Shown here: in pieces, positions 33,806 to 42,385 of the stretch
How the letters are laid out: each line of letters begins with the position of its first letter
Position numbering within the stretch: the stretch's first letter is position 1
Assembly (NCBI RefSeq): GCF_002975435.1
Contig: NZ_PCPT01000001.1
Span: 744,001 to 808,000, forward strand
Direction: 5' to 3'
Length of the DNA stretch: 64,000 nt
From: Arthrobacter sp. MYb227
Lineage (GTDB): Bacteria > Actinomycetota > Actinomycetes > Actinomycetales > Micrococcaceae
Made by a program: the position numbers and the translations under genes
Notes under the pieces: model-generated
Told to the model about the DNA's origin: nothing
The model's input: the letters and a program-made list of their open reading frames with translations, nothing else
The model's database searches: none

Positions 33806-33915
33806 GAGGCTTCCTCGCAAAAGATTCAAAACGTATCTACCTAGTTTAGTCCGCTTCCACGGTCAACCGGACATCGGGTTGCGCCGGTGCCCGCAATATA
33901 GACATGCTTGGGTGC

Positions 33916-34407
33916 ATGAGCGAAGAGAACCAGCATTCAAAGACCGAGTCCGCCACCGATGAAAACATCACCGGTACACAGCCACAAACCACCCGTGACA
34001 TCAATGAACCGATCACCCATTTTGAGATGATGATCCGTGCCGGACAGAACGATCCGGCCCTCAGCGGCCAGGTCATCGCCTCCTTCATGCGGGCCGAGGT
34101 CTATTTCCTGAGCCGTGAAAAGGTCACTGGCGAAACCAAAAACGCCCAGCCAATGTTGCTGCAAAATGCTGCGGGGCAGCCGGTCATTGCCCTATTTACC
34201 GACCTTTCGCGTATCCCGGGCACCTACATCGATGCCGCACCTTACGGAGTTCAGGTACTCGGGGCCACCATTGCTCGCTCCCTGATTGACACCGGCTTTG
34301 TCATTAACCCGGGCCACCCATTGAGTTTTGAGATTGATGCCGAAGGCGTCAAAACCATTCGTGAAGACTTCAATGCCGATGGAACTTTTAAGGGCACCAG
34401 CGCCTAA
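33916..34407 (+). CDS. SseB-family protein
   Basis: ATG 33916 is preferred to TTG/ATG further up; CATGCT at 33903-33908 lies seven bases before. The 163-residue product has a polar N-terminal arm (residues 1-30, Thr/Gln-rich) then an SseB domain: NEPITHFEMMIRAGQNDPAL, FMRAEVYFLSREK, QPVIALFTDLSRIPG, and TGFVINPGHPLSFEID. SseB domains occur in enterobacterial secretion and in many actinobacterial proteins of unknown role. It may be cotranscribed with, but is 68 bases from, the next gene. Confidence 0.8.
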   Translation: MSEENQHSKTESATDENITGTQPQTTRDINEPITHFEMMIRAGQNDPALSGQVIASFMRAEVYFLSREKVTGETKNAQPMLLQNAAGQPVIALFTDLSRIPGTYIDAAPYGVQVLGATIARSLIDTGFVINPGHPLSFEIDAEGVKTIREDFNADGTFKGTSA

Positions 34408-34475
34408 CTTCCGCCACGTACTTCGTGGCAACCGTACGTCTCAAAGAACACGCTGAGCAGGCGTAGAGTTGAGGC

Positions 34476-34958
34476 ATGAATTTTGAAGATACCTCGCTGC
34501 CCGGCCTCGGTGTCCGGCGTGAAATTACCCTTGCGTCGGGCCGCCGGGTGGGCGTGGTGATCCTGCGTGATGGAACCATGCAATTGATCATTTCCCAACG
34601 AGAAGATCCAGATGCGTGCGCTGCGGCAATCCCATTGAGCGTTGAAGAAGCAGGTGCCATTGGGGCGATGCTTGGCGCACCTCAATTGGTCACCCAGCTC
34701 ACCGACCAACACCGCGATCTACCCGGTGTCAACACCCAACAATTCGTGCTGAGCCACGAAAGCCCGTATGTAAATCAAACCCTAGGCGACACCCACCTGC
34801 GTACCCGTACCGGTGCATCGGTTGTAGCAATTTCCCGCAGCGGGAGGGTGTTCCCCTCCCCCACCCCCGGCTTTGAACTCAATGCAGGGGACGTGCTGAT
34901 CATCGTTGGCACCTCCGCCGGTCTCGAAAACGCCGCCCACCTCATTAACGACGGATAG
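34476..34958 (+). CDS. RCK_C (TrkA-C) regulatory subunit of a cation/proton antiporter (KhtT-like)
   Basis: The 160-residue protein ends in a TrkA-C domain: LGDTHLRTRTGASVVAISR, GFELNAGDVLIIVGTSAGL, the module that binds c-di-AMP or other ligands in related regulators. The N-terminal half (LGVRREITLASGRRVGVVIL) is the extra domain of KhtT-type proteins. TAGAGT at 34464-34469 is six bases before the ATG, so a leaderless message is likely. It starts 14 bases before the antiporter gene, and together they resemble Bacillus KhtT-KhtU, in which the regulator controls K+ efflux. Ligand is not determined. Confidence 0.85.
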   Translation: MNFEDTSLPGLGVRREITLASGRRVGVVILRDGTMQLIISQREDPDACAAAIPLSVEEAGAIGAMLGAPQLVTQLTDQHRDLPGVNTQQFVLSHESPYVNQTLGDTHLRTRTGASVVAISRSGRVFPSPTPGFELNAGDVLIIVGTSAGLENAAHLINDG

Positions 34959-34972
34959 GCGGACTCCGCGCA

Positions 34973-36181
34973 ATGGATGAGACAGCACTAATTTTGGTTG
35001 AATTGGGCGCAGTATTCTTGGGCTTAGGCCTTTTAGGGCGCCTAGCGGCCAAAATTGGGATGTCTCCGGTACCGCTGTATCTTGTCGGCGGACTAATTTT
35101 TGGTAATGGTGGAATCATCAACCTTGCTGGCATCACGGAATTTGGTGTCATTGCCAGTGAAATCGGCGTCATATTGCTGTTGTTGATGCTGGGACTTGAG
35201 TACACCGCTCGCGAACTTGTCACGGGTCTTAAAAGTTCGTGGCTAGCCGGTGTTGTGGATCTGGTCCTGAACTTTACCCCGGGCGTGGCACTTGCCCTGA
35301 TCATGGGGTGGGGATTTACCGGGGCACTGGTTCTTGGTGGCGTCACCTATGTTTCGTCCTCGGGCATTATTGCCAAGGTACTTTCGGATCTCGGCCGTTT
35401 AGGTAACCGTGAAACTCCCGTAGTCCTCTCCATCTTGGTTCTTGAAGATCTAGCCATGGCCGTCTATCTTCCGGTCCTCACGGCGACACTTGCCGGGCTG
35501 AGCTTCCTGGGTGGTTTGCGAGCCGTTGGAATCGCATTGGCAACCATCACCCTTGTCTTGCTGGCTGCGTTGCGCTTTGGTCCACAAATTTCGCGGCTTA
35601 TACATTCCTCGGACCGAGAAAATTTCCTGCTCAAACTCATTGGTGCGGCCCTGCTGGTGGCCGGACTTGCCTCCGCATTGCAGGTCTCGGCAGCGGTTGG
35701 TGCGTTCATGCTGGGCATTGCCATTTCTGGTTCAACAGCACATTCGGCAACCAAGGTTCTTGAACCGCTGCGCGATCTTTTTGCCGCAATGTTCTTCGTT
35801 GTTTTTGGGCTCAATACCGATCCAACGACCATCCCCGCAGTATTACCGATGGCCATAGCACTTGCCGTGGTGACATCGCTGACCAAGGTCGCCACCGGTG
35901 CTTGGGCCGCCAAACGTGCAGGAATTGGTATTCCGGGTCGCTTGCGCGCCGGCGTTGCCTTGATTGCACGTGGTGAATTCTCGATTGTCATCGCCGGATT
36001 GGCCGTTGCTTCGGGAGCCATTACCGGTGAACTTGCGGCTCTGGCAACTGCCTATGTGTTGCTTCTAGCGGTGCTGGGGCCCATTGCCACACGCGTTGTA
36101 GAGCCGCTGAGCAAACCATTTCTACGTAGCAAAAAAACACCAATTCCCAGCACCATCGATGACACTCCGCTGATGGATTAG
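34973..36181 (+). CDS. CPA2-type cation:proton antiporter (KhtU-like)
   Basis: The 402-residue protein has about 12-13 membrane helices, with the CPA2 pattern: GMSPVPLYLVGGLIFGNGG, SEIGVILLLLMLGLEYT, SSSGIIAKVLSDLG, LVLEDLAMAVYLPV (the conserved Asp), and ALIARGEFSIVIAGLA near residue 325. It lacks the C-terminal TrkA-N/NAD domain of KefB/KefC, which is supplied by the separate RCK_C protein upstream. It should move K+ or Na+ out in exchange for protons in the cytoplasmic membrane. A tRNA gene follows 66 bases after the stop. Confidence 0.88.
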   Translation: MDETALILVELGAVFLGLGLLGRLAAKIGMSPVPLYLVGGLIFGNGGIINLAGITEFGVIASEIGVILLLLMLGLEYTARELVTGLKSSWLAGVVDLVLNFTPGVALALIMGWGFTGALVLGGVTYVSSSGIIAKVLSDLGRLGNRETPVVLSILVLEDLAMAVYLPVLTATLAGLSFLGGLRAVGIALATITLVLLAALRFGPQISRLIHSSDRENFLLKLIGAALLVAGLASALQVSAAVGAFMLGIAISGSTAHSATKVLEPLRDLFAAMFFVVFGLNTDPTTIPAVLPMAIALAVVTSLTKVATGAWAAKRAGIGIPGRLRAGVALIARGEFSIVIAGLAVASGAITGELAALATAYVLLLAVLGPIATRVVEPLSKPFLRSKKTPIPSTIDDTPLMD

Positions 36182-36247
36182 GTTATCTGCCCCTACGTTG
36201 GGATATGCTGTTTTAGCCCGGGCGGTCATTAGGCTTCTCGGCGCATC

Positions 36248-36318
36248 GCGGGCGTAGCTCAATGGTAGAGCGCCAGCTTCCCAAGCTGGACACGCGGGTT
36301 CGATTCCCGTCGCCCGCT
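36248..36318 (+). tRNA. tRNA-Gly, anticodon CCC
   Basis: The acceptor arm GCGGGCG pairs with CGCCCGC. Other parts: D-arm AGCTCAATGGTAGAGC, anticodon stem CCAGC-loop TTCCCAA-GCTGG, and T-arm CGGGTTCGATTCCCG. The anticodon CCC reads the GGG glycine codon. CCA is not encoded. Confidence 0.95.
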
Positions 36319-36327
36319 CGTGATGAG

Positions 36328-36356
36328 TAAGGACCCGGCCGGTGGCCGGGTCCTTA
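36328..36356. terminator. hairpin terminator after tRNA-Gly
   Basis: TAAGGACCCGGCC pairs with its complement around a GGT loop, starting 10 bases after the tRNA. Confidence 0.85.
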
Positions 36357-36398
36357 CGCGTTAAGTTTGGCTCAACATGGGGAGAGGGAATCTATTAG

Positions 36399-37325
36399 AT
36401 GAGTGGAGTCCTCTCTGGTTTTGCCGTTGTCTGGTCGGTGATTGCCGTTGGCTTCTTGGTGGGAAAAACCGGGGTGCTTGGTGAGAATGCACGCTACGTG
36501 CTCAACCGCCTGACCTTCTTTGTGGCAAGCCCCGCGCTGCTATTTACTACCCTTGCCGATTCTGAACCGGCTGCGGTCTTGGGCCCCTATCTTGGGGTTG
36601 CAGCAATTTCCTCGGTACTCACCGCCGTGGCATTTGTGGTGCTGACCCGGTGGTGGCTGCGCAGAGACCTGACCGAAACAACGATTGGTGCGATGAGCGC
36701 CTCAACGGTGAACTCGGCAAACCTTGGCCTTCCTATTGCTCTGTATGTTTTGGGAAACATGGAATATGCGGCACCGGTGATCCTCTGGCAGCTGGCGCTA
36801 TTCTCCCCTGTGTGCCTAGCTATCCTTGATGCAAGCACTTCAAGGCATCGGACCACGGTATTTTCCATGCTGAGCCAAACAGCAAAAAACCCCATGATCG
36901 TTGGTTCACTTGCGGGCTTGATCTGTGCAGTGTTCGAGGTGCAGCTACCCCAACCGTTGGCCGATCCGATTGAACTCATTGCAGGGGCCTCAATCCCGGC
37001 AATGCTCATAGCTTTTGGGATCTCTCTGGTAGGTTCCAAACCGCTCGAAGCCAGCAGCGGCAGGCGCGCCGATACCTTGGTAGCAACAGCCTTGAAACTT
37101 GTTTTTCAACCAGTGGTTGCGTGGATGTGCGCCACATGGATTTTCGACCTCAATGAAACAGACACCTTCATCGTGGTGATCATGGCCGCCCTGCCAACAG
37201 CCCAAAACATCTTCGTTACTGCTTCACGTTACGAACGTGGAATCATTCAGGCCAAAGACACGGTCCTGCTTACTACCATTGTTGCTGTACCGGCCATGAT
37301 GTTGGTTCCCTTGCTGCTGACCTAG
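36399..37325 (+). CDS. AEC-family (auxin efflux carrier-like) transporter
   Basis: The 308-residue protein has about ten membrane helices with the AEC layout: FAVVWSVIAVGFLVGKTGVL, TFFVASPALLFTTLADSEP, NSANLGLPIALYVLGN, and the C-terminal ALPTAQNIFVTASRYERG. Bacterial AEC carriers move dicarboxylates, malonate or other organic acids; substrate cannot be told. GGAGAGGG lies about 13 bases before the ATG, so the ribosome binding site is poorly spaced. No partner gene is next to it. Confidence 0.88.
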   Translation: MSGVLSGFAVVWSVIAVGFLVGKTGVLGENARYVLNRLTFFVASPALLFTTLADSEPAAVLGPYLGVAAISSVLTAVAFVVLTRWWLRRDLTETTIGAMSASTVNSANLGLPIALYVLGNMEYAAPVILWQLALFSPVCLAILDASTSRHRTTVFSMLSQTAKNPMIVGSLAGLICAVFEVQLPQPLADPIELIAGASIPAMLIAFGISLVGSKPLEASSGRRADTLVATALKLVFQPVVAWMCATWIFDLNETDTFIVVIMAALPTAQNIFVTASRYERGIIQAKDTVLLTTIVAVPAMMLVPLLLT

Positions 37326-37430
37326 CCGCGGGTTCCGGAGGATTTTGGTTCCCTAAATTCTCTCTACGCAAAATGGGGAATATTCACAAAACGCCTAGTC
37401 ATATTCTCTAGACCGCGAAATATGTCTCGA

Positions 37431-37445
37431 CTCGGTACTACCGAG
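37431..37445. promoter_or_regulatory. palindrome upstream of amino-acid ABC operon
   Basis: CTCGGTACTACCGAG is a 7-bp perfect inverted repeat with a one-base centre, 162 bases before the first gene. It could be an operator or the stem of a leader hairpin. Confidence 0.4.
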
Positions 37446-37607
37446 CATTTGCGTTTCGTCTTACTTCGGAACATAACCCTTACGCCGGTGCCATCACCGT
37501 GTTAGCGTCGCTTCAAGGTTCACACACCAACGAAAGACCAACACCAGATTCTCTGGCACACGGTGTGCGGAACGAACATCTTGTAAACCGAAGGGAACGT
37601 CTTCTCA

Positions 37608-38438
37608 ATGAAGCGCCAAATCATTGCCTTGCTCTCCACCGCTCTGCTCGCCGTCACCATGAGTGCCTGCGGAAACACAGCAACCCCTTCGGCCACTCAA
37701 AGTTCAGGTGATTCGGCTTCAACTGCCGGTGGGCTAACCCTGCAGCAGGTCAAGGATGCCGGCGTGCTGAAGATCGGCACCGAGGGTACCTACAAGCCGT
37801 TTTCCTTCCATGAAGGCGGAACCGGCCCGCTGACCGGATTCGATGTAGAAATCGCCACGGCAGTCGCCAGTAAACTGGGCGTCGAGGCCAAGTTTGAGGA
37901 AACCCAGTGGGACGGAATCTTTGCCGGCCTCCAGGCCGGACGCTTCGACACCATCTTCAATCAGGTTTCCATCACCCCCGAGCGCAAGGACAAATACCTC
38001 CTCTCCACCCCCTACACGGTGAGCACCGGGGTGATCGTGACCAAGTCTGACAACACCGATATCACCTCCTTTGCCGATCTCAAAGGCAAGACCACCGCGC
38101 AGTCACTGACCAGCAACTGGAACACCATGGCCAAGGATGCCGGAGCCAACGTCCAAGCGGTCGAGGGCTGGGCCCAGGCCGTCACCTTGGTTAAACAGGG
38201 GCGTGTTGATGCGACAATCAACGACAAACTGACCTACTTGGATTCGCAAAAGACTAAGAATGATCCGGGCATCAAGATCGCGGTCGAAACCACAGAGAAG
38301 TCCGAGAGCGCCGCGGCCTTCCGCACCGGCAGCGAAGACCTAGTCAAGGCCGTGGACTCGGCACTAAAAGAATTGAGCGCCGACGGAACACTAGCCCAGA
38401 TCTCCGAGAAGTACTTCGGTGCCGACGTCACCAAGTAG
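37608..38438 (+). CDS. polar amino acid / cystine ABC transporter substrate-binding lipoprotein
   Basis: The 276-residue product has a lipoprotein signal (LSTALLAVTMSACGN, modified Cys near residue 21) and a type II periplasmic-binding fold of the SBP_bac_3 family: LKIGTEGTYKPFSFHEGG, LTGFDVEIATAVASKLG, EGWAQAVTLVKQGRVDATIND. The closest general pattern is the TcyA/FliY cystine-binding type, but histidine/glutamine binding proteins look similar. It is the first gene of a three-gene operon, followed by permease and ATPase, with a 66-base gap that may let it be expressed more strongly. GAAGGGAACG precedes the ATG. Confidence 0.88.
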   Translation: MKRQIIALLSTALLAVTMSACGNTATPSATQSSGDSASTAGGLTLQQVKDAGVLKIGTEGTYKPFSFHEGGTGPLTGFDVEIATAVASKLGVEAKFEETQWDGIFAGLQAGRFDTIFNQVSITPERKDKYLLSTPYTVSTGVIVTKSDNTDITSFADLKGKTTAQSLTSNWNTMAKDAGANVQAVEGWAQAVTLVKQGRVDATINDKLTYLDSQKTKNDPGIKIAVETTEKSESAAAFRTGSEDLVKAVDSALKELSADGTLAQISEKYFGADVTK

Positions 38439-38504
38439 GTTCCAGCTCTCCGGCTCTCCGGCCTCGGACGCCCGGAACATCTTTCCTTCCAAGGAGAATT
38501 ATCA

Positions 38505-39170
38505 ATGAACATTGATTGGAACTTGTTCCTTGAGTCCTTCTGGCCCATCGTACGCGGAGGACTGCTCGGAACCATTCCGCTGGCCTTGATCAGCTTTGTT
38601 CTGGGCCTTGCCATTGCCCTACTCATGGCACTGATGCGGCTAAGCACTAACCGCGTGGTGTCGTTCATCGCCCGGGCCTACATCTCGGTGATCCGCGGAA
38701 CTCCCCTGTTGGTCCAGCTATTTGTGATCTTTTACGGTCTGCCGTCCATAGGTTTCACCATCGATCCGTGGCCCAGTGCCATCATCGCGTTTTCGCTAAA
38801 CGTCGGCGGATACGCCGCCGAGGTCATCCGGGCAGCGATCCTGTCGGTGCCCAAAGGTCAGTGGGAAGCCGGCTATACCATCGGCATGTCCCGCACCACG
38901 ACGCTGCGTCGGCTGATCCTGCCCCAGGCAGCCCGGGTTGCGGTCCCGCCACTGTCCAATACATTTATTTCACTGGTGAAGGACACCTCGCTGGCATCGG
39001 TGATCCTAGTGACCGAACTCTTCCGCAAGGCCCAGGAAATTGCGGCATTCAGCCAGGAATTCATGCTCATCTACACCGAGGCAGCCCTCGTCTATTGGGT
39101 TATCTGTCTGGTGCTCTCCACCGGCCAATCGCGTCTGGAAGGACGGCTCGACCGCTATGTCGCACACTAG
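38505..39170 (+). CDS. polar amino acid / cystine ABC transporter permease
   Basis: The 221-residue protein has five membrane helices and the HisMQ permease signature AGYTIGMSRTTTLRRLILPQ with an EAA-type loop. TM and loop order (RGGLLGTIPLALISFVLG, YISVIRGTPLLVQLFV, then the EAA loop) is as in TcyB/YecS. GGAGAA precedes the ATG by nine bases. It overlaps the ATPase gene by 14 bases, so translation is coupled. Confidence 0.9.
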   Translation: MNIDWNLFLESFWPIVRGGLLGTIPLALISFVLGLAIALLMALMRLSTNRVVSFIARAYISVIRGTPLLVQLFVIFYGLPSIGFTIDPWPSAIIAFSLNVGGYAAEVIRAAILSVPKGQWEAGYTIGMSRTTTLRRLILPQAARVAVPPLSNTFISLVKDTSLASVILVTELFRKAQEIAAFSQEFMLIYTEAALVYWVICLVLSTGQSRLEGRLDRYVAH

Positions 39171-39939
39171 ACCCTCAGCAGACACCCCCGAACTGCTGCG
39201 TGCCGACGGCCTGCAAAAAAGCTTCGGAACGCATCAGGTCCTCAAATCCATCGACCTGGCCGTACGCAAGGGCGAGGTCCTGGCACTCATTGGCCCCTCC
39301 GGGTCGGGCAAAACCACGGTGCTACGCTGCCTCAACGGCCTTGAAATCCCCGACGCCGGATCCGTGTCCTTCGAGAGTGGCCCTGCCGTCACCTTTGATT
39401 CCGCCACGACGCAGAAAAAGGCGCAAGTCTTGCGCACGCGAAGCGCCATGGTCTTCCAGAACTACAACCTGTTTCCACATAAAACGGTTCTTGAAAACAT
39501 CATCGAGGGACCCGTACAGGTTCAAAAGCGTAAGAAGAGCGAGGCAATCACCGAAGCTACCGAGCTTTTAGACCGAGTTGGATTAGCCGAAAAACGTGAT
39601 GCCTACCCGCACCAGCTCTCCGGAGGACAGCAACAGCGTGTGGGAATTGTGCGAGCACTTGCGCTGAAACCATCATTGCTGCTTTTTGATGAGCCAACGT
39701 CGGCGCTTGACCCGGAACTGGTCGGTGACGTCCTGCGCGTGATCAAGGAATTGGCCGATGAGGGTTGGACCATGGTTTTGGTGACTCACGAGCTTGCTTT
39801 TGCCCGCGAGGTTGCCGATGAGGTGGTCTTCATGGATCAGGGTGTTGTTGTTGAACGAGGTCACCCAGATATTGTTTTGCGAGCCCCCCAAAATATCCGC
39901 ACTCAACAATTCGTCCATCGGCTCCTTAACCCCTTCTAA
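39157..39939 (+). CDS. polar amino acid / cystine ABC transporter ATPase
   Basis: ATG 39157 lies inside the permease stop region and gives 260 residues; an upstream frame to 39040 is not real. The motifs are complete: [15 protein letters not shown] (Walker A), [16 protein letters not shown] (signature), [17 protein letters not shown] (Walker B). The [18 protein letters not shown] stretch is typical of amino-acid-uptake ATPases. It completes the importer that begins at 37608. A strong bidirectional hairpin follows. Confidence 0.92.
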   Translation: MSHTRPSADTPELLRADGLQKSFGTHQVLKSIDLAVRKGEVLALIGPSGSGKTTVLRCLNGLEIPDAGSVSFESGPAVTFDSATTQKKAQVLRTRSAMVFQNYNLFPHKTVLENIIEGPVQVQKRKKSEAITEATELLDRVGLAEKRDAYPHQLSGGQQQRVGIVRALALKPSLLLFDEPTSALDPELVGDVLRVIKELADEGWTMVLVTHELAFAREVADEVVFMDQGVVVERGHPDIVLRAPQNIRTQQFVHRLLNPF

Positions 39940-39963
39940 CTTCTACTCATTTTGTTTCACCAC

Positions 39964-39995
39964 GTGGTGGGTACCCGGCTTCGGGTACCCACCAC
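39964..39995. terminator. bidirectional hairpin terminator
   Basis: GTGGTGGGTACCCG pairs perfectly with CGGGTACCCACCAC around GCTT; TGTTTTA follows on the plus strand. It separates two convergent ABC gene clusters. Confidence 0.9.
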
Positions 39996-40012
39996 TGTTT
40001 TACTCCCCCTGA

Positions 40013-40969
40013 CTAATCCTTGAGCCCCTCTGGATTAAGCTCAGAAGCCTCGATGCTTTCATCGCCCAAGGACCACTTATCCAAAATTTCCTGATACAGC
40101 CCCGCATCGATCAACCCATCGATACCGGCTTGGGCAGCCTCGGCAAGTCCACTATCTTTGCGTACGGTCAGTCCAATATTTGCTGTCTGTGGCCACCCAC
40201 CTGGCAAGAGGCCCACCAAACGAGTCTTTGAATCGGTGACTGCCTTATACGCTCCCGTAGCGTTGGGACCAAACGAAGCATCTGCCCGCCCTGAATTCAA
40301 GGCAATGGTCGCCAACGAATCATCGTCGTAGTACTGGAAATCTACTGCTTTCAGGCCCTTCGCCTTATTTTCTTCATCCGAAGCCAGCAAGATCTTTTCT
40401 TGGTTAGTTCCCGAGCCAACAACGATCCGTAGCCCGGAAACATCCTTGGGTTCGGAAATCTTAGTGATTTTTGAATCCTTGGGGACATAGAAACCAAGCT
40501 TGTCCTCACGGTATGTTGCAAAGTCGTATTTCTTCTTCCTCGCTTCGGTCACGGTGATATTGCTTGCCATTGCCTCATACTTGCCCGTTTCCAGCCCCAA
40601 CGGCCAATCGGCCCACGCCACCGGAATAAGTTCGGGTTCAAGGCCGAGGCTTTGCGCCACGCCAATAGCAATATCGGCTTCCGACCCAATGACAGTTTTA
40701 TTATCTGTGGCAAAAAGCATCAGTGGAGCGGACCCCGGAGCCACAGCAATGCTCAGTTTCCCGTCCTTCTTGATACTTTCGGGAACGCGGCCCAGCGCAG
40801 CTGGGACCGGATCTGCGGGTGTGCGGTGTTGTTCGGGGCTCAGATTGAATCCGCTAGGTTCTTTGGCTGCTGCAGCACTCTGAGTGGTTCCCGGATCCGA
40901 GCATCCGCTCAGACTCAGTGCCAGCACCAGTGACGTGGTTCCCCAGGAGAGCGTCGAGACGCTTTTCAT
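40013..40969 (-). CDS. ABC transporter substrate-binding lipoprotein (second, operon-distal)
   Basis: The 318-residue product has a lipoprotein signal (LVLALSLSGCSDPG, Cys at residue 23) and an SBP_bac_3 fold (LSIAVAPGSAPLMLFATDNK, IGSEADIAIGVAQSLGLEPE, VGSGTNQEKILLASDEENK). It is clearly a paralogue of the binding protein at 43501-44520: the two share the GSEADIA/GTETDIA, KKYDFATYRED/KKYDFASYRAA and GTNQEKIL blocks. Its ATG overlaps the stop of the monooxygenase gene by four bases. It probably feeds the same permease with a different ligand, an inference. Confidence 0.87.
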   Translation of the reverse strand: MKSVSTLSWGTTSLVLALSLSGCSDPGTTQSAAAAKEPSGFNLSPEQHRTPADPVPAALGRVPESIKKDGKLSIAVAPGSAPLMLFATDNKTVIGSEADIAIGVAQSLGLEPELIPVAWADWPLGLETGKYEAMASNITVTEARKKKYDFATYREDKLGFYVPKDSKITKISEPKDVSGLRIVVGSGTNQEKILLASDEENKAKGLKAVDFQYYDDDSLATIALNSGRADASFGPNATGAYKAVTDSKTRLVGLLPGGWPQTANIGLTVRKDSGLAEAAQAGIDGLIDAGLYQEILDKWSLGDESIEASELNPEGLKD

Positions 40970-42372
40970 ACGGCAACCTCAATCCAGGTATTTCCGTTCT
41001 TGCGGGGCAATGTTGAAGTCTCGGGCCTAGCCAGGCCCAGGTTTTCACGCAACGTTTGCCCAGCATATTCACTTGGATAGATCCCGCGTTCCTGTAATTC
41101 GGGAACCAAATGGTTAACCACGTCATCAAGCCCCGTCGGGACTAACCATGGAGTGATATTGAAACCATCGACCGCCCCACTTGCGGCATATTCTTCGAGG
41201 CGTTCGGCGACCTGGGTATAGGAACCAACAAAAGAACCGCCCACCCGGCCCGACTTTGCCCTCACAAATTGCAGAACATTTAGTCCTTCGTCGCGGGCTT
41301 GTGCACGCCAGGCGCGAGTCAGTTCAATGGCCTTGGCATTCTGGAATCCACTACCTCGGGTGACATCGGAGGCGATGATCTGTGGATCAAAGTCCGGCAA
41401 CGGACCTTCGGGATCCAGTTGAGTCAATGATTGGCCCCAGAACTGTTCAAGATACGCGATGGCCTGTTGCGGCCCGATCTGATGCTCTTTGACCCACCAT
41501 TGTTTTTCGACGGCTTCTTGTGGCGTTGGAGCCAAGATGAATTCTGCACCGGGCATGATCTTCACAGCACCGACAGGTCTACCGGCCTTCAGGGTGCGTG
41601 CCTTGATATCTTCCCTAAAGGTTTTGGCTGCCTCCAGCCCACCGTGTGCCGAGAAAATAACATCTGCCTGACGTGCAGCAAAATCCCGGCCTTCGGCCGA
41701 ATCCCCAGCTTGGAATAGTACCGGGCGCCCTTGGCTGCTGCGCGGCAGCCGCGAGGTGTAGCGAATTGAATAATGTTGACCTTGATGCACCACGGGATCC
41801 GGATGCTGCCCGGTCAACCAGGCTTCAGCTTTGGCGTCGCGTGCAATCGATTCTGTTCCCCACGAGTCCCATATGCGCTTGGCAAGCTTAACGAAGTCTT
41901 CGGCATGGGTGTACCGATCTTCGTGAGCTAGATATCCACCGCGGCGGAAGTTCTCCCCGGTCCAGGAATTATCGGTTGTGACAATGTTCCAGGCTGCACG
42001 CCCACCGGAGATCAAATCCAGTGAGGCTAGTCGGTGTGCCAGATCTGCTGGATCGTTATAAGTGGTGTTCTGTGTTGCCACCAATCCAATGTTCTTGGTG
42101 ACAGCCGCCAGCGCCGCGAGCATGGTTTGCGCATCGGGGCGTCCGGCAACATCTAGGTCGTGGATCTGTCCCAGGTGTTCACGTAGCCGCAGTCCCTCGC
42201 CAAGGAAAAAGGCGGAGAAGATTCCGCGTTCGGCGGTTTGGACGAGCCTGCGGAATGATGCAAAGTCGGTTTGTGAGCCGGCCTCCGGTGTTTTCCAGAC
42301 GGTACTTGAATTCACGCCTTGGAAGAAGACTCCCAAGCGCAACTGATGCTTGGTGTTCTGTTGACTACTCAT
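40966..42372 (-). CDS. LLM-class flavin-dependent monooxygenase, NtaA/SnaA/DszA type
   Basis: ATG 42372 is chosen because AAGGAG lies 12 bases before it; the frame extends to 42462. The 468-residue product has the large NtaA/SnaA/DszA/YtnJ monooxygenase layout: LRLGVFFQGVNSSTVWKTPE, AERGIFSAFFLGEGLRL, TYNDPADLAHRLASLDLISG, GRAAWNIVTTDN, VFQAGDSAEGRDFAA (read as VLFQAGDS). Members use FMNH2 and O2 on nitrilotriacetate, dibenzothiophene sulfone or S-substituted cysteine derivatives. FMNH2 must come from a reductase, none of which is in the window. It lies 13 bases after the other monooxygenase gene. Confidence 0.9.
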   Translation of the reverse strand: MSSQQNTKHQLRLGVFFQGVNSSTVWKTPEAGSQTDFASFRRLVQTAERGIFSAFFLGEGLRLREHLGQIHDLDVAGRPDAQTMLAALAAVTKNIGLVATQNTTYNDPADLAHRLASLDLISGGRAAWNIVTTDNSWTGENFRRGGYLAHEDRYTHAEDFVKLAKRIWDSWGTESIARDAKAEAWLTGQHPDPVVHQGQHYSIRYTSRLPRSSQGRPVLFQAGDSAEGRDFAARQADVIFSAHGGLEAAKTFREDIKARTLKAGRPVGAVKIMPGAEFILAPTPQEAVEKQWWVKEHQIGPQQAIAYLEQFWGQSLTQLDPEGPLPDFDPQIIASDVTRGSGFQNAKAIELTRAWRAQARDEGLNVLQFVRAKSGRVGGSFVGSYTQVAERLEEYAASGAVDGFNITPWLVPTGLDDVVNHLVPELQERGIYPSEYAGQTLRENLGLARPETSTLPRKNGNTWIEVAV

Positions 42373-42385
42373 GCTGGATTCTCCT

